DNA of 64,000 bases from Pseudomonadota bacterium. Lineage in GTDB: Bacteria > Pseudomonadota > Gammaproteobacteria > Burkholderiales > Rhodocyclaceae. The position numbers were made by a program, and so were the translations under genes. The notes below the pieces were generated by a model. That model was not told the DNA's origin and ran no database searches. It worked only from the letters and a program-made list of their open reading frames with translations. Of this stretch, positions 48,478 to 58,155 are shown one piece after another (positions within the stretch are counted from its first letter, which is position 1; each line of letters opens with the position of its first letter). The stretch spans positions 62,001-126,000 of the forward strand of contig JAFEDJ010000022.1 of NCBI GenBank assembly GCA_018241685.1. The letters are read 5' to 3'.

Positions 48478-49164
48478 TCAGTCCAGGTCCGGGGACGGAG
48501 GATTGATGGCTTCCGGGACGTTGGCGGCCTTGGCCTGGCCGTAGCTCTTGAATCTCGTGATCACCTCGGCCATTTCGGTGGGGCCCAGCACGACTGGCGT
48601 GCCGAGCTGGCAGGCCCGCCAGTATTGCTCGCAGAGGGTCTCGAACTCGATGGCGAGGGCCAGCGTGTGGCGCAGGTCTTCGCCGAACACCAGCATGCCG
48701 TGGTTGGCCAGCAGGCAGGCGTTGCGGTTCTCCAGTGCGGCGATGGCGGAGGCCGACAGGTCCTGGGTGCCGAAGGTTGCGTACGGGGCGCAGCGGATGC
48801 TGTCGCCGCCAAAGCGGGCGATCATGTAGTGGAAGGCCGGGATGTCGCGCCGGTGGCAGGCCAGCGCGGTGGCGAAGGGGGAGTGGGCATGCAGCACGGC
48901 GCCCGCTTCCGGCCGCGCGATGAAGATGTCCCGATGGATGCGCCACTCGCTGGATGGCGCATAGGGGCCCGTCCAGCTGCCGTCCATCGCCACCAGGGCC
49001 ATGTCGTCACCGCTGCAGTCTTCGTAGGGGCGGCCGCTGGGGGTGATCAGGAAGCCTCGCGCACAGCGCACGCTGGCATTGCCGGCGGTGCCGGCATTGA
49101 GTCCACTGGCAGCCATGCTGCGGGCGGTGGCGAGCAGACCTTCGCGAAGTACGTTTTCGTTCAT
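48478..49164 (-). CDS. Class II aldolase, FucA/Ald2-like (candidate methylthioribulose-1-phosphate aldolase)
   Basis: A 228-residue class II aldolase/adducin-family enzyme. The metal ligands are LHAHSPFATALAC and LANHGMLVFG; the N-terminal GLNAGTAGNASVR phosphate loop is intact. The stretch IPAFHYMIARFGGDSIRCAPYATFGTQDLS (core CAPYATFGTQDLS) is close to L-fuculose-1-phosphate aldolase rather than to the dehydratase MtnB. It lies 22 bp after mtnA. In Rhodospirillum and some E. coli strains, MtnA plus an Ald2 aldolase cleave 5-methylthioribulose-1-phosphate to DHAP and 2-methylthioacetaldehyde (the DHAP shunt). That role is inferred here from context; fuculose aldolase or MtnB activity are alternatives. 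Confidence 0.82.
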   Translation of the reverse strand: MNENVLREGLLATARSMAASGLNAGTAGNASVRCARGFLITPSGRPYEDCSGDDMALVAMDGSWTGPYAPSSEWRIHRDIFIARPEAGAVLHAHSPFATALACHRRDIPAFHYMIARFGGDSIRCAPYATFGTQDLSASAIAALENRNACLLANHGMLVFGEDLRHTLALAIEFETLCEQYWRACQLGTPVVLGPTEMAEVITRFKSYGQAKAANVPEAINPPSPDLD

Positions 49165-49186
49165 CAGAGGCCCCCTGGGGACGGGA

Positions 49187-50242
<1,056 letters not shown>

Positions 50243-50292
50243 GGTGGTTCCTTGTTGGATAGCGGCCCGATTGTAGCGGCGCCTGACACCGG

Positions 50293-50322
50293 TTGGCTCT
50301 GCCGCGGTCGATCTGCCAGAAT
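50293..50322 (+). promoter_or_regulatory. Candidate sigma-70 promoter for the methionine aminotransferase
   Basis: TTGGCT (50293-50298) and CAGAAT (50317-50322) are separated by 18 bp, placing the start of transcription about 20 nt before ATG 50352. The gap is only 109 bp and must serve both divergent genes. Confidence 0.4.
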
Positions 50323-50351
50323 CGGAGAGCCTGATCCGGAGTGTATTTGCG

Positions 50352-51512
50352 ATGCCGTCTTTTCCCATGCCGCTTGTTTCCCGTCTGCCCGAAGTGGGAA
50401 CGACGGTATTCACCGTGATGTCCCGCCTGGCCCAGGAGTGCGGGGCGATCAACCTGTCCCAGGGCTTTCCCGATTTCAACGCGGAGGACCTGCTGTTCGA
50501 GCGGGTCGCCCACTGGATGCGCAGCGGCCACAATCAGTATGCGCCGATGGCCGGAACGCCGGCGCTGCGCGCGGCGATCGCCGCCAAGGTGCAGGATCTA
50601 TATGGGGCGGCCTACGATCCGGAGCACGAGATCACGGTAACGGCCGGCGCCACCCAGGCGCTGTTCACTGCGGTGGCGGCGCTGGTCCATCCTGGCGACG
50701 AGGTGATCGTCTTCGAGCCGGTCTACGATTCCTACGTGCCGGCCATCACCTTGCAGGGTGGCGTGGTGCGCCGCGCTCGCCTGGCCGCGCCGGACTACCG
50801 GCCCGATTGGGACGCGGTGCAGGCGCTGGTGACGCCGCGCACGCGGATGATCATGATCAACACGCCGCACAACCCCACCGGCACCGTGTGGTCGGCAGCC
50901 GACCTGCAGCGGCTGGCGGAGATCACCCGCGGTACGGGCATCGTGGTGGTGGCCGACGAGGTGTATGAGCACATCGTCTTCGACGGCGCCCGCCACGAGA
51001 GCGCTGCCCGTTACCCGGAACTGGCCGAGCGCAGCGTCATCGTCTCCAGCTTCGGCAAGACCTACCACGTGACTGGCTGGAAGGTCGGCTATGTGCTGGC
51101 GCCGCGGGAGCTGATGGCGGAATTCCGCAAGGTGCATCAGTTCAACGTGTTCACCGTCAATACGCCGGTGCAACTGGCGCTGGCCGACTACATGGCCGAC
51201 GCCGAGCGCCATCTGCGCCTGGCGGCTTTCTACCAGGAAAAGCGCGACTTCTTTCGCCGTGGGCTGGCGGCCACCCGTTTCGAGCTGCTGCCCTGCGCTG
51301 GCACTTATTTCCAGACGGCCCGCTACACAGCGATCGCCGACATGCCTGACACCGCCTTCGTGGAATGGCTGACCCGCGAGGTCGGCGTCGCGGCGATTCC
51401 GCTGTCGGCCTTCTTCGGCGACGGCCGCGACGAACAGGTGATCCGCTTCTGCTTCGCCAAGCGCGACGACACGCTGGAGGCGGCTTTCGAGCGCCTCGGA
51501 CGCTTCTGCTAA
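50352..51512 (+). CDS. Methionine (KMTB) aminotransferase, YbdL/MtnE-like
   Basis: A 386-residue fold-type I PLP aminotransferase. The PLP lysine is Lys236 in SSFGKTYHVTGWK; other motifs are the substrate-binding INLSQGFPDF, NQYAPMAGTPALR, VTAGATQALFTAV, INTPHNPTGTVW and VADEVYEHIVFDG. The NxxxGxP pattern and YAPMxGxxxLR resemble the YbdL/kynurenine-aminotransferase subgroup, whose members transaminate methionine and 4-methylthio-2-oxobutyrate. Its divergent pairing with mtnA favours a sulfur-salvage role. The ribosome site is weak (GGAG about 12 nt upstream). The next gene follows at 31 bp. Confidence 0.87.
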   Translation: MPSFPMPLVSRLPEVGTTVFTVMSRLAQECGAINLSQGFPDFNAEDLLFERVAHWMRSGHNQYAPMAGTPALRAAIAAKVQDLYGAAYDPEHEITVTAGATQALFTAVAALVHPGDEVIVFEPVYDSYVPAITLQGGVVRRARLAAPDYRPDWDAVQALVTPRTRMIMINTPHNPTGTVWSAADLQRLAEITRGTGIVVVADEVYEHIVFDGARHESAARYPELAERSVIVSSFGKTYHVTGWKVGYVLAPRELMAEFRKVHQFNVFTVNTPVQLALADYMADAERHLRLAAFYQEKRDFFRRGLAATRFELLPCAGTYFQTARYTAIADMPDTAFVEWLTREVGVAAIPLSAFFGDGRDEQVIRFCFAKRDDTLEAAFERLGRFC

Positions 51513-51543
51513 ACTGCCCCCGAAATCCCCGGAGGCCCTCGTC

Positions 51544-51801
51544 TTGCGCAATATCCTGCTGTTCGTCCTGTTCCTGCTGGCTGTTTTCTACGTTCGTCGT
51601 GCACTGCAGCCTGGCCCGCGACGCGAGGAGGGACGCGACTCCGTGCCGGAGCAGGGGGCGAGCCAGCCCCCGGCAGGTGAGATCGAGCAGATGGTGGCCT
51701 GCGCCCATTGCGGCGTGCATGTGCCGGAGAGCGAAGGTGTGACGAGCGGCGGCCACTTCTTCTGCTCGGAGGCGCACCGCCGCCTCGGCGCCCGCCCGTG
51801 A
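51544..51801 (+). CDS. PP0621-family small membrane protein with zinc-binding-like motif
   Basis: An 85-residue protein starting at TTG 51544, with GGAGG 8 nt upstream. Residues 2-17 form a single membrane segment (NILLFVLFLLAVFYVRR). After a polar linker it ends with MVACAHCGVHVPESEGVTSGGHFFCSEAHRR, in which the pattern C-x2-C...H-x2-FC-x2-H could bind zinc (core CAHCGVHVP and FFCSEAH). This matches the PP0621 family that I know as preceding pilS in betaproteobacteria. No function is established. The stop overlaps the pilS GTG (GTGA). Confidence 0.8.
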   Translation: MRNILLFVLFLLAVFYVRRALQPGPRREEGRDSVPEQGASQPPAGEIEQMVACAHCGVHVPESEGVTSGGHFFCSEAHRRLGARP

Positions 51802-53381
51802 GCGCAGGTTCTACTTCCCTGGCGAGCCAGTTCCTGCCTGGCGACGACAGGAGCCAGCCGCTACGTTATCTCAACCTGTTCCGCCTGGTGCTGGCTGGGA
51901 TTTTCGTTGTGGCGGGGCGGGCGCTGCAGCTTGGCAGTGACTCCCCGACCCTGTTCTTCGGCGCCGCCTTCACCTATCTGGCGGCGGTGCTGATCCTCGG
52001 CTTCCCGGACGCCGCCCGTCTGCTCGGCATGAATCGTCTGGTCACCGTGCAGGTGCTGGTGGACATCACGTTGCTGACGCTGATCATGTGGGCCAGCGGC
52101 GGCTACCGCAGCGGCATGCCGATCCTGATCCTGGTGGCGCTGGCCGGTGCCGGTCTGGTTGGGCAGGGGCGCATGGTGCTGTTCTATGCGTCCTATGCGA
52201 CGCTGGCGGTGCTGCTCGAGAACACCTCGCGCCTGTTGTCGGACCGGCCGATGACGGACTTCTTCACCGTCGGGGTGACTTGCATCGGTTTCTTCGCCAT
52301 CGCCCAAGTGGCGCGTCTGCTGGCCCTGCGGGCGATCGCCAACGAGAACCTGGCTCGCCAGCGTGGAGCCGATCTGGACAGCCAGTTGCGTCTGAATCGG
52401 CAGATCATCAAAGACATGCAGGACGGTGTGTTGGTGGTTGGCGAGGATGGCGCCGTGCGCCATTACAACCCCCAGGCCGCGGCCTTGCTCGGTCCGGCGC
52501 TGCAGGAGGGGGCCGTGCTGGCGGCCTGCGCGCCAGCCCTGGCGCGGGAATTGCAGCGTGGCGTGAATACGGCGGATTCGGCACGGCGCATCCGCGCCGA
52601 ACTGACCGGCAAGATGCTGCTCGTGCGTCTTCTCCCTGCCGGGGAGGCTGGCGAGACGTTGATCTATCTGGAGGACTACGACCGCACCCATCGCCAGATC
52701 CAGCAGGTCAAGCTGGCTGCGCTTGGACGCCTGACCGCCAGCATCGCCCACGAGATCCGCAATCCGCTGGCCTCGGTTTACCAGGCGGCAGAACTGCTCC
52801 GCGACGAGAAGCGCAGCGACATGCAGGCCCGCCTGATCCGCATCATCGGTAACAACGCGCAGCGCATCGACCGCCTGGTCGGCGACGTACTGGCCCTCGG
52901 GCGGCGCGACGAGGCGCTGCCGGAAGCCCTGCAGCTGCGGGATTTCGTGGACGAGTTCCTGGAGGAGTTCGCGGTGGCGAACGCCAGCGATCCGCCGGAG
53001 CTCGTGGTCAACCGGGTTGGGCCTGAACTGCAGATGGCGATGGACCGGACCCACCTGCGCCAGATTTTGTGGAATCTTGTGGGCAATGCGCGCCGCCATT
53101 GCAGTGGCGGGCCGGCTGCGGTGACAATTACGGCATCGCCCTGCGATGACGGTCGCGTGGCACTGGATGTGTCCGACGATGGTCCGGGGATTCCAGAAGA
53201 GCTGCGGACGCAGGTCTTCGAACCCTTTTTCACCACCCATTCGAAAGGGACCGGCCTGGGGCTGTACATTGCCCGGGAGCTGGCCGAGGCCAACGGCGCG
53301 GTGCTCGAACTGTGCCGCGACGAGCCTGGCATTTCGCCCGCCGGCGCCCATTTCCGCATCACTGGACGCGTGAAACCATGA
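51798..53381 (+). CDS. pilS: Sensor histidine kinase PilS
   Basis: PilS is the membrane kinase of the PilSR two-component system that controls type IV pilin transcription with sigma-54. The GTG at 51798 gives 527 residues. About six membrane segments lie in residues 25-180, then a PAS-like region (MQDGVLVVGEDGAVRHYNPQAAALLG; core GVLVVGEDGAVRHYNPQA). The HisKA site is His318 in IAHEIRNPLASV; the HATPase has ILWNLVGNARRH, VSDDGPGIPEE and GTGLGLYIARELA. It is preceded by the PP0621 gene and overlaps pilR (ATGA). No pilin gene is present in the window. Confidence 0.92.
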   Translation: MSAGSTSLASQFLPGDDRSQPLRYLNLFRLVLAGIFVVAGRALQLGSDSPTLFFGAAFTYLAAVLILGFPDAARLLGMNRLVTVQVLVDITLLTLIMWASGGYRSGMPILILVALAGAGLVGQGRMVLFYASYATLAVLLENTSRLLSDRPMTDFFTVGVTCIGFFAIAQVARLLALRAIANENLARQRGADLDSQLRLNRQIIKDMQDGVLVVGEDGAVRHYNPQAAALLGPALQEGAVLAACAPALARELQRGVNTADSARRIRAELTGKMLLVRLLPAGEAGETLIYLEDYDRTHRQIQQVKLAALGRLTASIAHEIRNPLASVYQAAELLRDEKRSDMQARLIRIIGNNAQRIDRLVGDVLALGRRDEALPEALQLRDFVDEFLEEFAVANASDPPELVVNRVGPELQMAMDRTHLRQILWNLVGNARRHCSGGPAAVTITASPCDDGRVALDVSDDGPGIPEELRTQVFEPFFTTHSKGTGLGLYIARELAEANGAVLELCRDEPGISPAGAHFRITGRVKP

Positions 53382-54751
53382 TCCAGCCTGAAAGACGAGC
53401 CCGTTCCAGCGGATCGGATGTTCTCATCGTCGATGACGAGGATGACATCCGCGAACTGCTCGAACTCACCCTGTTACGCCTCGGCTTGGTCAGCGACGGC
53501 GCTGCCAACCTGGCGGAAGCCCGGCGCCTGCTCGGCGAGAAGCGCTATCGCCTGTGCCTGACCGACATGCGCCTGCCTGACGGCGACGGTCTGGAGCTGG
53601 TACGCTACATCTCGGAAAACGTCCGCGATCTGCCCGTGGCGGTGATCACCGCTTTCGGCAGCATGGACAACGCGGTGACGGCGCTCAAGGCCGGTGCCTT
53701 CGATTACCTCGCCAAACCGGTTTCCATCGACCAACTGCGGGCCTTGGTGAAATCCGTCTTCTCGGTATCGGCCAAGGACGGTGACAATCAGCACAAGGAC
53801 AGTTCCAGCCTGATTGGTGATTCGCCGGCGATGGTGCAGGTCCGCTCGCTGATCGAAAAACTGGCCAGAAGCCAGGCGCCGGTCTTCATCTCCGGCGAGT
53901 CTGGTAGTGGCAAGGAGCGCGCGGCGCGGATGATCCACGAACTGGGCCCCCGTGCGGCGGCGCCCTTCGTGGCGGTAAACTGTGGTGCGATCCCGGAAAA
54001 CCTCATGGAGAGCGAGTTCTTCGGGGCGAAGAAGGGGGCCTTTACCGGCGCCGACACAGACCGGGAAGGCTTCTTCCAGGCCGCCCACGGTGGCACCCTG
54101 TTCCTTGATGAGGTCGGCGACCTGCCTCTGGCGATGCAGGTCAAGCTGCTGCGGGCGATCCAGGAAAAGAAGTTCCGCCGCCTCGGTGACACCGCTGAAA
54201 CGGCCGTGGATGTGCGTATCCTCAGTGCCACCCATCAGAACCTGAAGGCCATGGTGGAGGCTTCGCGCTTTCGCCAGGATCTGTTCTACCGCCTCAACGT
54301 CATCGAACTGCGCATGCCGGCGCTGCGCGAGCGCAGCGAGGATATCCCGCGGCTGGCGGAGATCCTTCTCGAGCGCCTGGCCGAGGTGTCCGGCATGCCG
54401 GTGGCTTGCCTCAGCGAAGGTGCGGTAAAGGCGCTGGGAGCCTATTCCTTCCCGGGCAATGTGCGCGAGCTGGAGAACATCCTGGAGCGGGCGCTGGCCC
54501 TGTCGAGCGGACAAGTGATCGAGGCGGACGACCTGCTGCTCGATCCGGCCGACATTGGCGAGAGCAGTCCGGCCACCGCCACGGCGCCGGCCGGCACTGA
54601 CCTGCAGGACTATCTCGACCAGGTTGAGCGCCATGCCATCGAGGAGGCTCTGGAGAAATCAGGCGGCAACCGCACCGCAGCAGCCCGTCACTTGGGTGTG
54701 ACCTTCCGTTCCCTGCGCTATCGCCTGGAACGGCTGGGCATGAAGGAGTGA
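53378..54751 (+). CDS. pilR: Sigma-54-dependent response regulator PilR
   Basis: A 457-residue NtrC-family regulator from ATG 53378. The receiver (residues about 12-125) has VDDEDD and the phosphoacceptor in LCLTDMRLPDGDG. The AAA+ domain (about 145-375) has Walker A GESGSGKERAA, the sigma-54 contact GAFTGA in KKGAFTGADTDREG, and GTLFLDEVGDLPLAMQ. The C-terminal Fis-type HTH reads SGGNRTAAARHLGVTFRSLRYRLERLG (core NRTAAARHLGVTFRSLRYRL). With PilS next to it, this is the type IV pilus regulator. Unusually, the next gene, a transporter-kinase fusion, starts within its stop codon (TGATG). Confidence 0.94.
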   Translation: MIQPERRARSSGSDVLIVDDEDDIRELLELTLLRLGLVSDGAANLAEARRLLGEKRYRLCLTDMRLPDGDGLELVRYISENVRDLPVAVITAFGSMDNAVTALKAGAFDYLAKPVSIDQLRALVKSVFSVSAKDGDNQHKDSSSLIGDSPAMVQVRSLIEKLARSQAPVFISGESGSGKERAARMIHELGPRAAAPFVAVNCGAIPENLMESEFFGAKKGAFTGADTDREGFFQAAHGGTLFLDEVGDLPLAMQVKLLRAIQEKKFRRLGDTAETAVDVRILSATHQNLKAMVEASRFRQDLFYRLNVIELRMPALRERSEDIPRLAEILLERLAEVSGMPVACLSEGAVKALGAYSFPGNVRELENILERALALSSGQVIEADDLLLDPADIGESSPATATAPAGTDLQDYLDQVERHAIEEALEKSGGNRTAAARHLGVTFRSLRYRLERLGMKE

Positions 54752-57700
54752 TGGACGCCGAGGCCACGACCGCTGCGACGGAACAGGATGCCGTCCAGCG
54801 GGTGGTCAAGGTCCGGCGCGACTACAACGCCTGGGTCGCCCGCGAGACCATCGAGGATTACGCGCTGCGCTTCACGCCGCGCAGCTTCCGGCGCTGGTCG
54901 GAATGGCGGGTCGCCAATACCGCCTTCGGCGTGGCCTCCTTCCTGGTGCTGGAGGCGGTCGGTGCCACCCTGCTGGTGGATTATGGTTTCAGCAACGCAC
55001 TGTGGGCGATCCTCGCCGCCGGGCTGATCATCTTCCTGGCCGGCCTGCCGATCAGCGTTTATGCGGCGCGCTACGGTGTGGACATGGACCTGCTGACCCG
55101 CGGCGCCGGCTTCGGCTATATCGGTTCGACGCTCACATCACTGGTCTACGCGTCATTCACCTTCATCTTCTTCGCCCTCGAAGCGGCGATCATGGCCTAC
55201 GCGCTGGATCTGGCCTTCGACATCCCGCCGGCCTGGGGCTACCTGCTGTGCGCGGTGGTGGTGATTCCGCTGGTCACCCACGGGGTGACGGCGATCAGCC
55301 GCCTGCAGGCGTGGACCCAGCCGCTGTGGATCCTGATGCTGGTGGTGCCCTACGTCTTCGTGTTCAGCGAACGCCCGGATGTACTGCATAGCATCGTCTC
55401 CTACGGCGGCGAACATGGTGTCGGTGCGGGTTTCGACATGCGGGCCTTCGGCGCTGCGCTGACGGTGGGCATCGCGCTGATGACTCAGATGGGGGAGCAG
55501 GCCGACTACCTGCGCTTCATGCCCGAGAAGACGCCGGCCAATCGCTGGCACTGGTGGGCAGGGGTGCTGCTCGGCGGGCCGGGCTGGGTGCTGCCGGGGG
55601 TGATCAAGATGCTTGGCGGCGCGCTGCTGGCCTATCTGGCGATCAGCAACTCGGTGCCGGCGGATCGAGCGGTGGACCCCAACCAGATGTACCTAGCCGC
55701 CTACGAGTATGTGTTTCCCGGCCTGCACTGGGCGGTGGCGGCGACGGCGCTGTTCGTCGTGGTGTCCCAGCTCAAGATTAACGTCACCAATGCCTACGCC
55801 GGCTCGCTGGCGTGGTCGAACTTCTTCGCGCGGCTGACCCACAGTCACCCGGGGCGGGTGGTGTGGGTGGTCTTCAATACATTGATCGCGCTGGTGCTGA
55901 TGGAACTGGACGTGTTCCAGGCACTCGGCAAGGTGCTCGGCCTGTACGCCAACGTGGCTATCTCATGGATGATGGCGGTGGTCGCCGATCTGGTCGTCAA
56001 CAAGCCGCTGGGCCTGTCGCCACCAGGCATCGAGTTCAAGCGCGCCCACCTGTACGACGTCAATCCGGTCGGCGTCGGTGCGATGGGGATCGCCTCGGCG
56101 CTGTCGGTGGCAGCCTACCTGGGCGTGTTCGGGCCGGATGCGGCGGCCTTCTCGGCGCTCATCGCGCTGGTGGTCGCCTTCGTCACCGCGCCGCTGATCG
56201 CCTGGCTCACTGGCGGACGCTACTATATCGCCCGCCGGCCGGTTTCGTCCGCGGCTGGCGGCGCCCGCCGTTGCGCGATCTGCGAGAGCGAGTACGAGGC
56301 TGACGACCTGGCCTACTGCCCGGCCTACCAGGGCGATATCTGCTCCCTGTGCTGCTCGCTGGATGCCCGCTGCAACGACTTGTGCAAGCCCGAGGCGCGG
56401 CTTTCGGCTCAGTGGTCGGCGGCGATGCGGCGCCTGCTGCCGCGCTCGGTGTGGCCTTACCTGGAAACTGGGCTCGGCCACTACCTGCTGTTGATGGGTG
56501 TCATCGCGCCGGGGCTGGCGCTGCTGATGTGGCTGCTGCACTACCACGGCCTCAGCCTGCTCGGTGCGAGCGCGCCGGAGTTCGCGCCGGCTTTGCGGCT
56601 GGCCTTCCTCAAGGGGTACGCGGCGCTGTTGCTGCTGGCCGGGCTGGTGGTGTGGTGGCTGGTGCTGACCCACAAAAGCCGTCAGGTGGCGCAGGAGGAG
56701 TCGAATCGCCAGACCCACCTGTTGATGCGCGAGATCGATTCCCACCGGCGCACCGACGAGCAGTTGCAGAAAGCCAAGCAGGTGGCCGACCTGGCCAATC
56801 AGGCCAAGAGCCGCTACATCACCGCGATCAGCCATGAACTGCGCACGCCGCTGAACAGCATCCTCGGCTACGCGCAGATCCTCGACGGGGACGATTCGAT
56901 CCCGGTGCATCGGCGCCAGGCGATCAACGTGATCCGCCGCAGCGGTGACCACCTGCTGTCGGTCATCGAAGGTACGCTGGACATCGCCCGCATCGAGGGC
57001 GGCAAGCTGACGCTGGACGTGAAGCCGCTGGATTTCCGCGATTTCATGGCGCAGATCGTCGGCATGTTCGAGCTGCAGGCACGCAACAAGGGGCTGGAGT
57101 TCCTTTTCGAGCCGAAGGGTGAGCTGCCGGCCTTCCTGCGTGCCGACGAGAAGCGCCTGCGCCAGATCCTCATCAACCTGCTCGGCAACGCGGTGAAGTT
57201 CACCGCCAAGGGTCACATCAGCCTGCGCCTCGCCTACCGCATGGAAATGGCGACCTTCGAGATCGAGGATTCCGGGCCAGGCATTTCGGCGGCCGAGATC
57301 GAGCGCATCTTCGAGCCCTTTTCCCGTGGCAGTTCGGCCCAGGGGGCGAGCGGGGCAGGGCTGGGGCTGACGATCAGCCGCATGTTCGCCGATGTGATGG
57401 GCGGCGAGCTGACGGTGAACAGCGAACTTGGCGTTGGTACCACCTTCCGCGTGCGCCTGTTCCTGCCACAGGTCCGCGACGAGCTGGCGACACGTCAGCT
57501 GCCGCGCCGCAACCGGCTGGGCTACCGCGGTGAGCGGCGGCGCATCCTGATCGTGGACAACGAGCGGGTGGACCGGGAATTCCTGATCACGCTGCTGGAG
57601 CCCCTCGGCTTCGTGCTGGCCCAGACGGCGTCCGGACAGGAATGCCTGAACCTGTTGCCGGAATTTCGCCCCGACCTGGTCTTCATGGACCTGGCGATGC

Positions 57701-58155
57701 CGGGCATGGATGGCTGGGAGACGGTGCGCCGCCTCCGCGCTGGCGCCTACGCCGGGACGCCGGTGGCGATCATCTCGGCCAACGCCTACGAGCGGGGCCT
57801 GCACACCGACGACAACGACCTGGGGATCGGTGCCGCGGACTTCATCCTCAAGCCGGTGCAGGTGAACGAGTTGCTGGACTGGATCGGGCTGCGCTTGGGC
57901 CTCGAATGGCTGGAGTCTGTCGACGCGTTGCCGTCCGCGCCGCCGGTCAGCTGGGTCGCGCCGCCGGCTGTGCTGCTGGAGCCGTTGGCACGCCAGGTCG
58001 AGCTCGGCTATGTGAAGGGTATCCTGGCCCGCCTGGCCGACATCGAAGCAGCCGATCCGGCCTATGCCGCTTTTGTGGCCGAAGTCCGCGAGCTGACCCG
58101 CGGTTTCCGCCTCGACGCCATTCCACCGTTGCTGGAAAAAGCCCGCCATGCCTGA
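54751..58155 (+). CDS. NCS1-family permease fused to hybrid histidine kinase, with Cys-rich linker
   Basis: A 1134-residue fusion from ATG 54751 (AAGGAG at 54743-54748; a GTG three bases upstream is an alternative). Residues about 50-490 form an NCS1 (purine/cytosine/allantoin-type) permease with about 12 membrane helices and motifs GAGFGYIGSTLTSLVYASF and DYLRFMPEKTPANRW. A linker with eight cysteines follows (508, 511, 523, 531, 534, 535, 541, 545) including CAICESEYE and ICSLCCSLDARCNDLCKP. Two more membrane helices (about 570-655), a coiled coil, HisKA with His695 in SHELRTPLNSILG, HATPase (NLLGNAVKFT, GAGLGLTISR) and a receiver with Asp980 in FMDLAMPGMDG complete it. The linker could bind Fe-S or zinc. 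It resembles transporter-kinases such as CbrA; the ligand is unknown. Confidence 0.92.
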   Translation: MDAEATTAATEQDAVQRVVKVRRDYNAWVARETIEDYALRFTPRSFRRWSEWRVANTAFGVASFLVLEAVGATLLVDYGFSNALWAILAAGLIIFLAGLPISVYAARYGVDMDLLTRGAGFGYIGSTLTSLVYASFTFIFFALEAAIMAYALDLAFDIPPAWGYLLCAVVVIPLVTHGVTAISRLQAWTQPLWILMLVVPYVFVFSERPDVLHSIVSYGGEHGVGAGFDMRAFGAALTVGIALMTQMGEQADYLRFMPEKTPANRWHWWAGVLLGGPGWVLPGVIKMLGGALLAYLAISNSVPADRAVDPNQMYLAAYEYVFPGLHWAVAATALFVVVSQLKINVTNAYAGSLAWSNFFARLTHSHPGRVVWVVFNTLIALVLMELDVFQALGKVLGLYANVAISWMMAVVADLVVNKPLGLSPPGIEFKRAHLYDVNPVGVGAMGIASALSVAAYLGVFGPDAAAFSALIALVVAFVTAPLIAWLTGGRYYIARRPVSSAAGGARRCAICESEYEADDLAYCPAYQGDICSLCCSLDARCNDLCKPEARLSAQWSAAMRRLLPRSVWPYLETGLGHYLLLMGVIAPGLALLMWLLHYHGLSLLGASAPEFAPALRLAFLKGYAALLLLAGLVVWWLVLTHKSRQVAQEESNRQTHLLMREIDSHRRTDEQLQKAKQVADLANQAKSRYITAISHELRTPLNSILGYAQILDGDDSIPVHRRQAINVIRRSGDHLLSVIEGTLDIARIEGGKLTLDVKPLDFRDFMAQIVGMFELQARNKGLEFLFEPKGELPAFLRADEKRLRQILINLLGNAVKFTAKGHISLRLAYRMEMATFEIEDSGPGISAAEIERIFEPFSRGSSAQGASGAGLGLTISRMFADVMGGELTVNSELGVGTTFRVRLFLPQVRDELATRQLPRRNRLGYRGERRRILIVDNERVDREFLITLLEPLGFVLAQTASGQECLNLLPEFRPDLVFMDLAMPGMDGWETVRRLRAGAYAGTPVAIISANAYERGLHTDDNDLGIGAADFILKPVQVNELLDWIGLRLGLEWLESVDALPSAPPVSWVAPPAVLLEPLARQVELGYVKGILARLADIEAADPAYAAFVAEVRELTRGFRLDAIPPLLEKARHA

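Noticed and set aside
48467..48946. Upstream extension of the hybrid kinase frame
   Set aside because: It overlaps the aldolase in another frame and is low-complexity; the membrane helix expected at the N-terminus follows ATG 48466.
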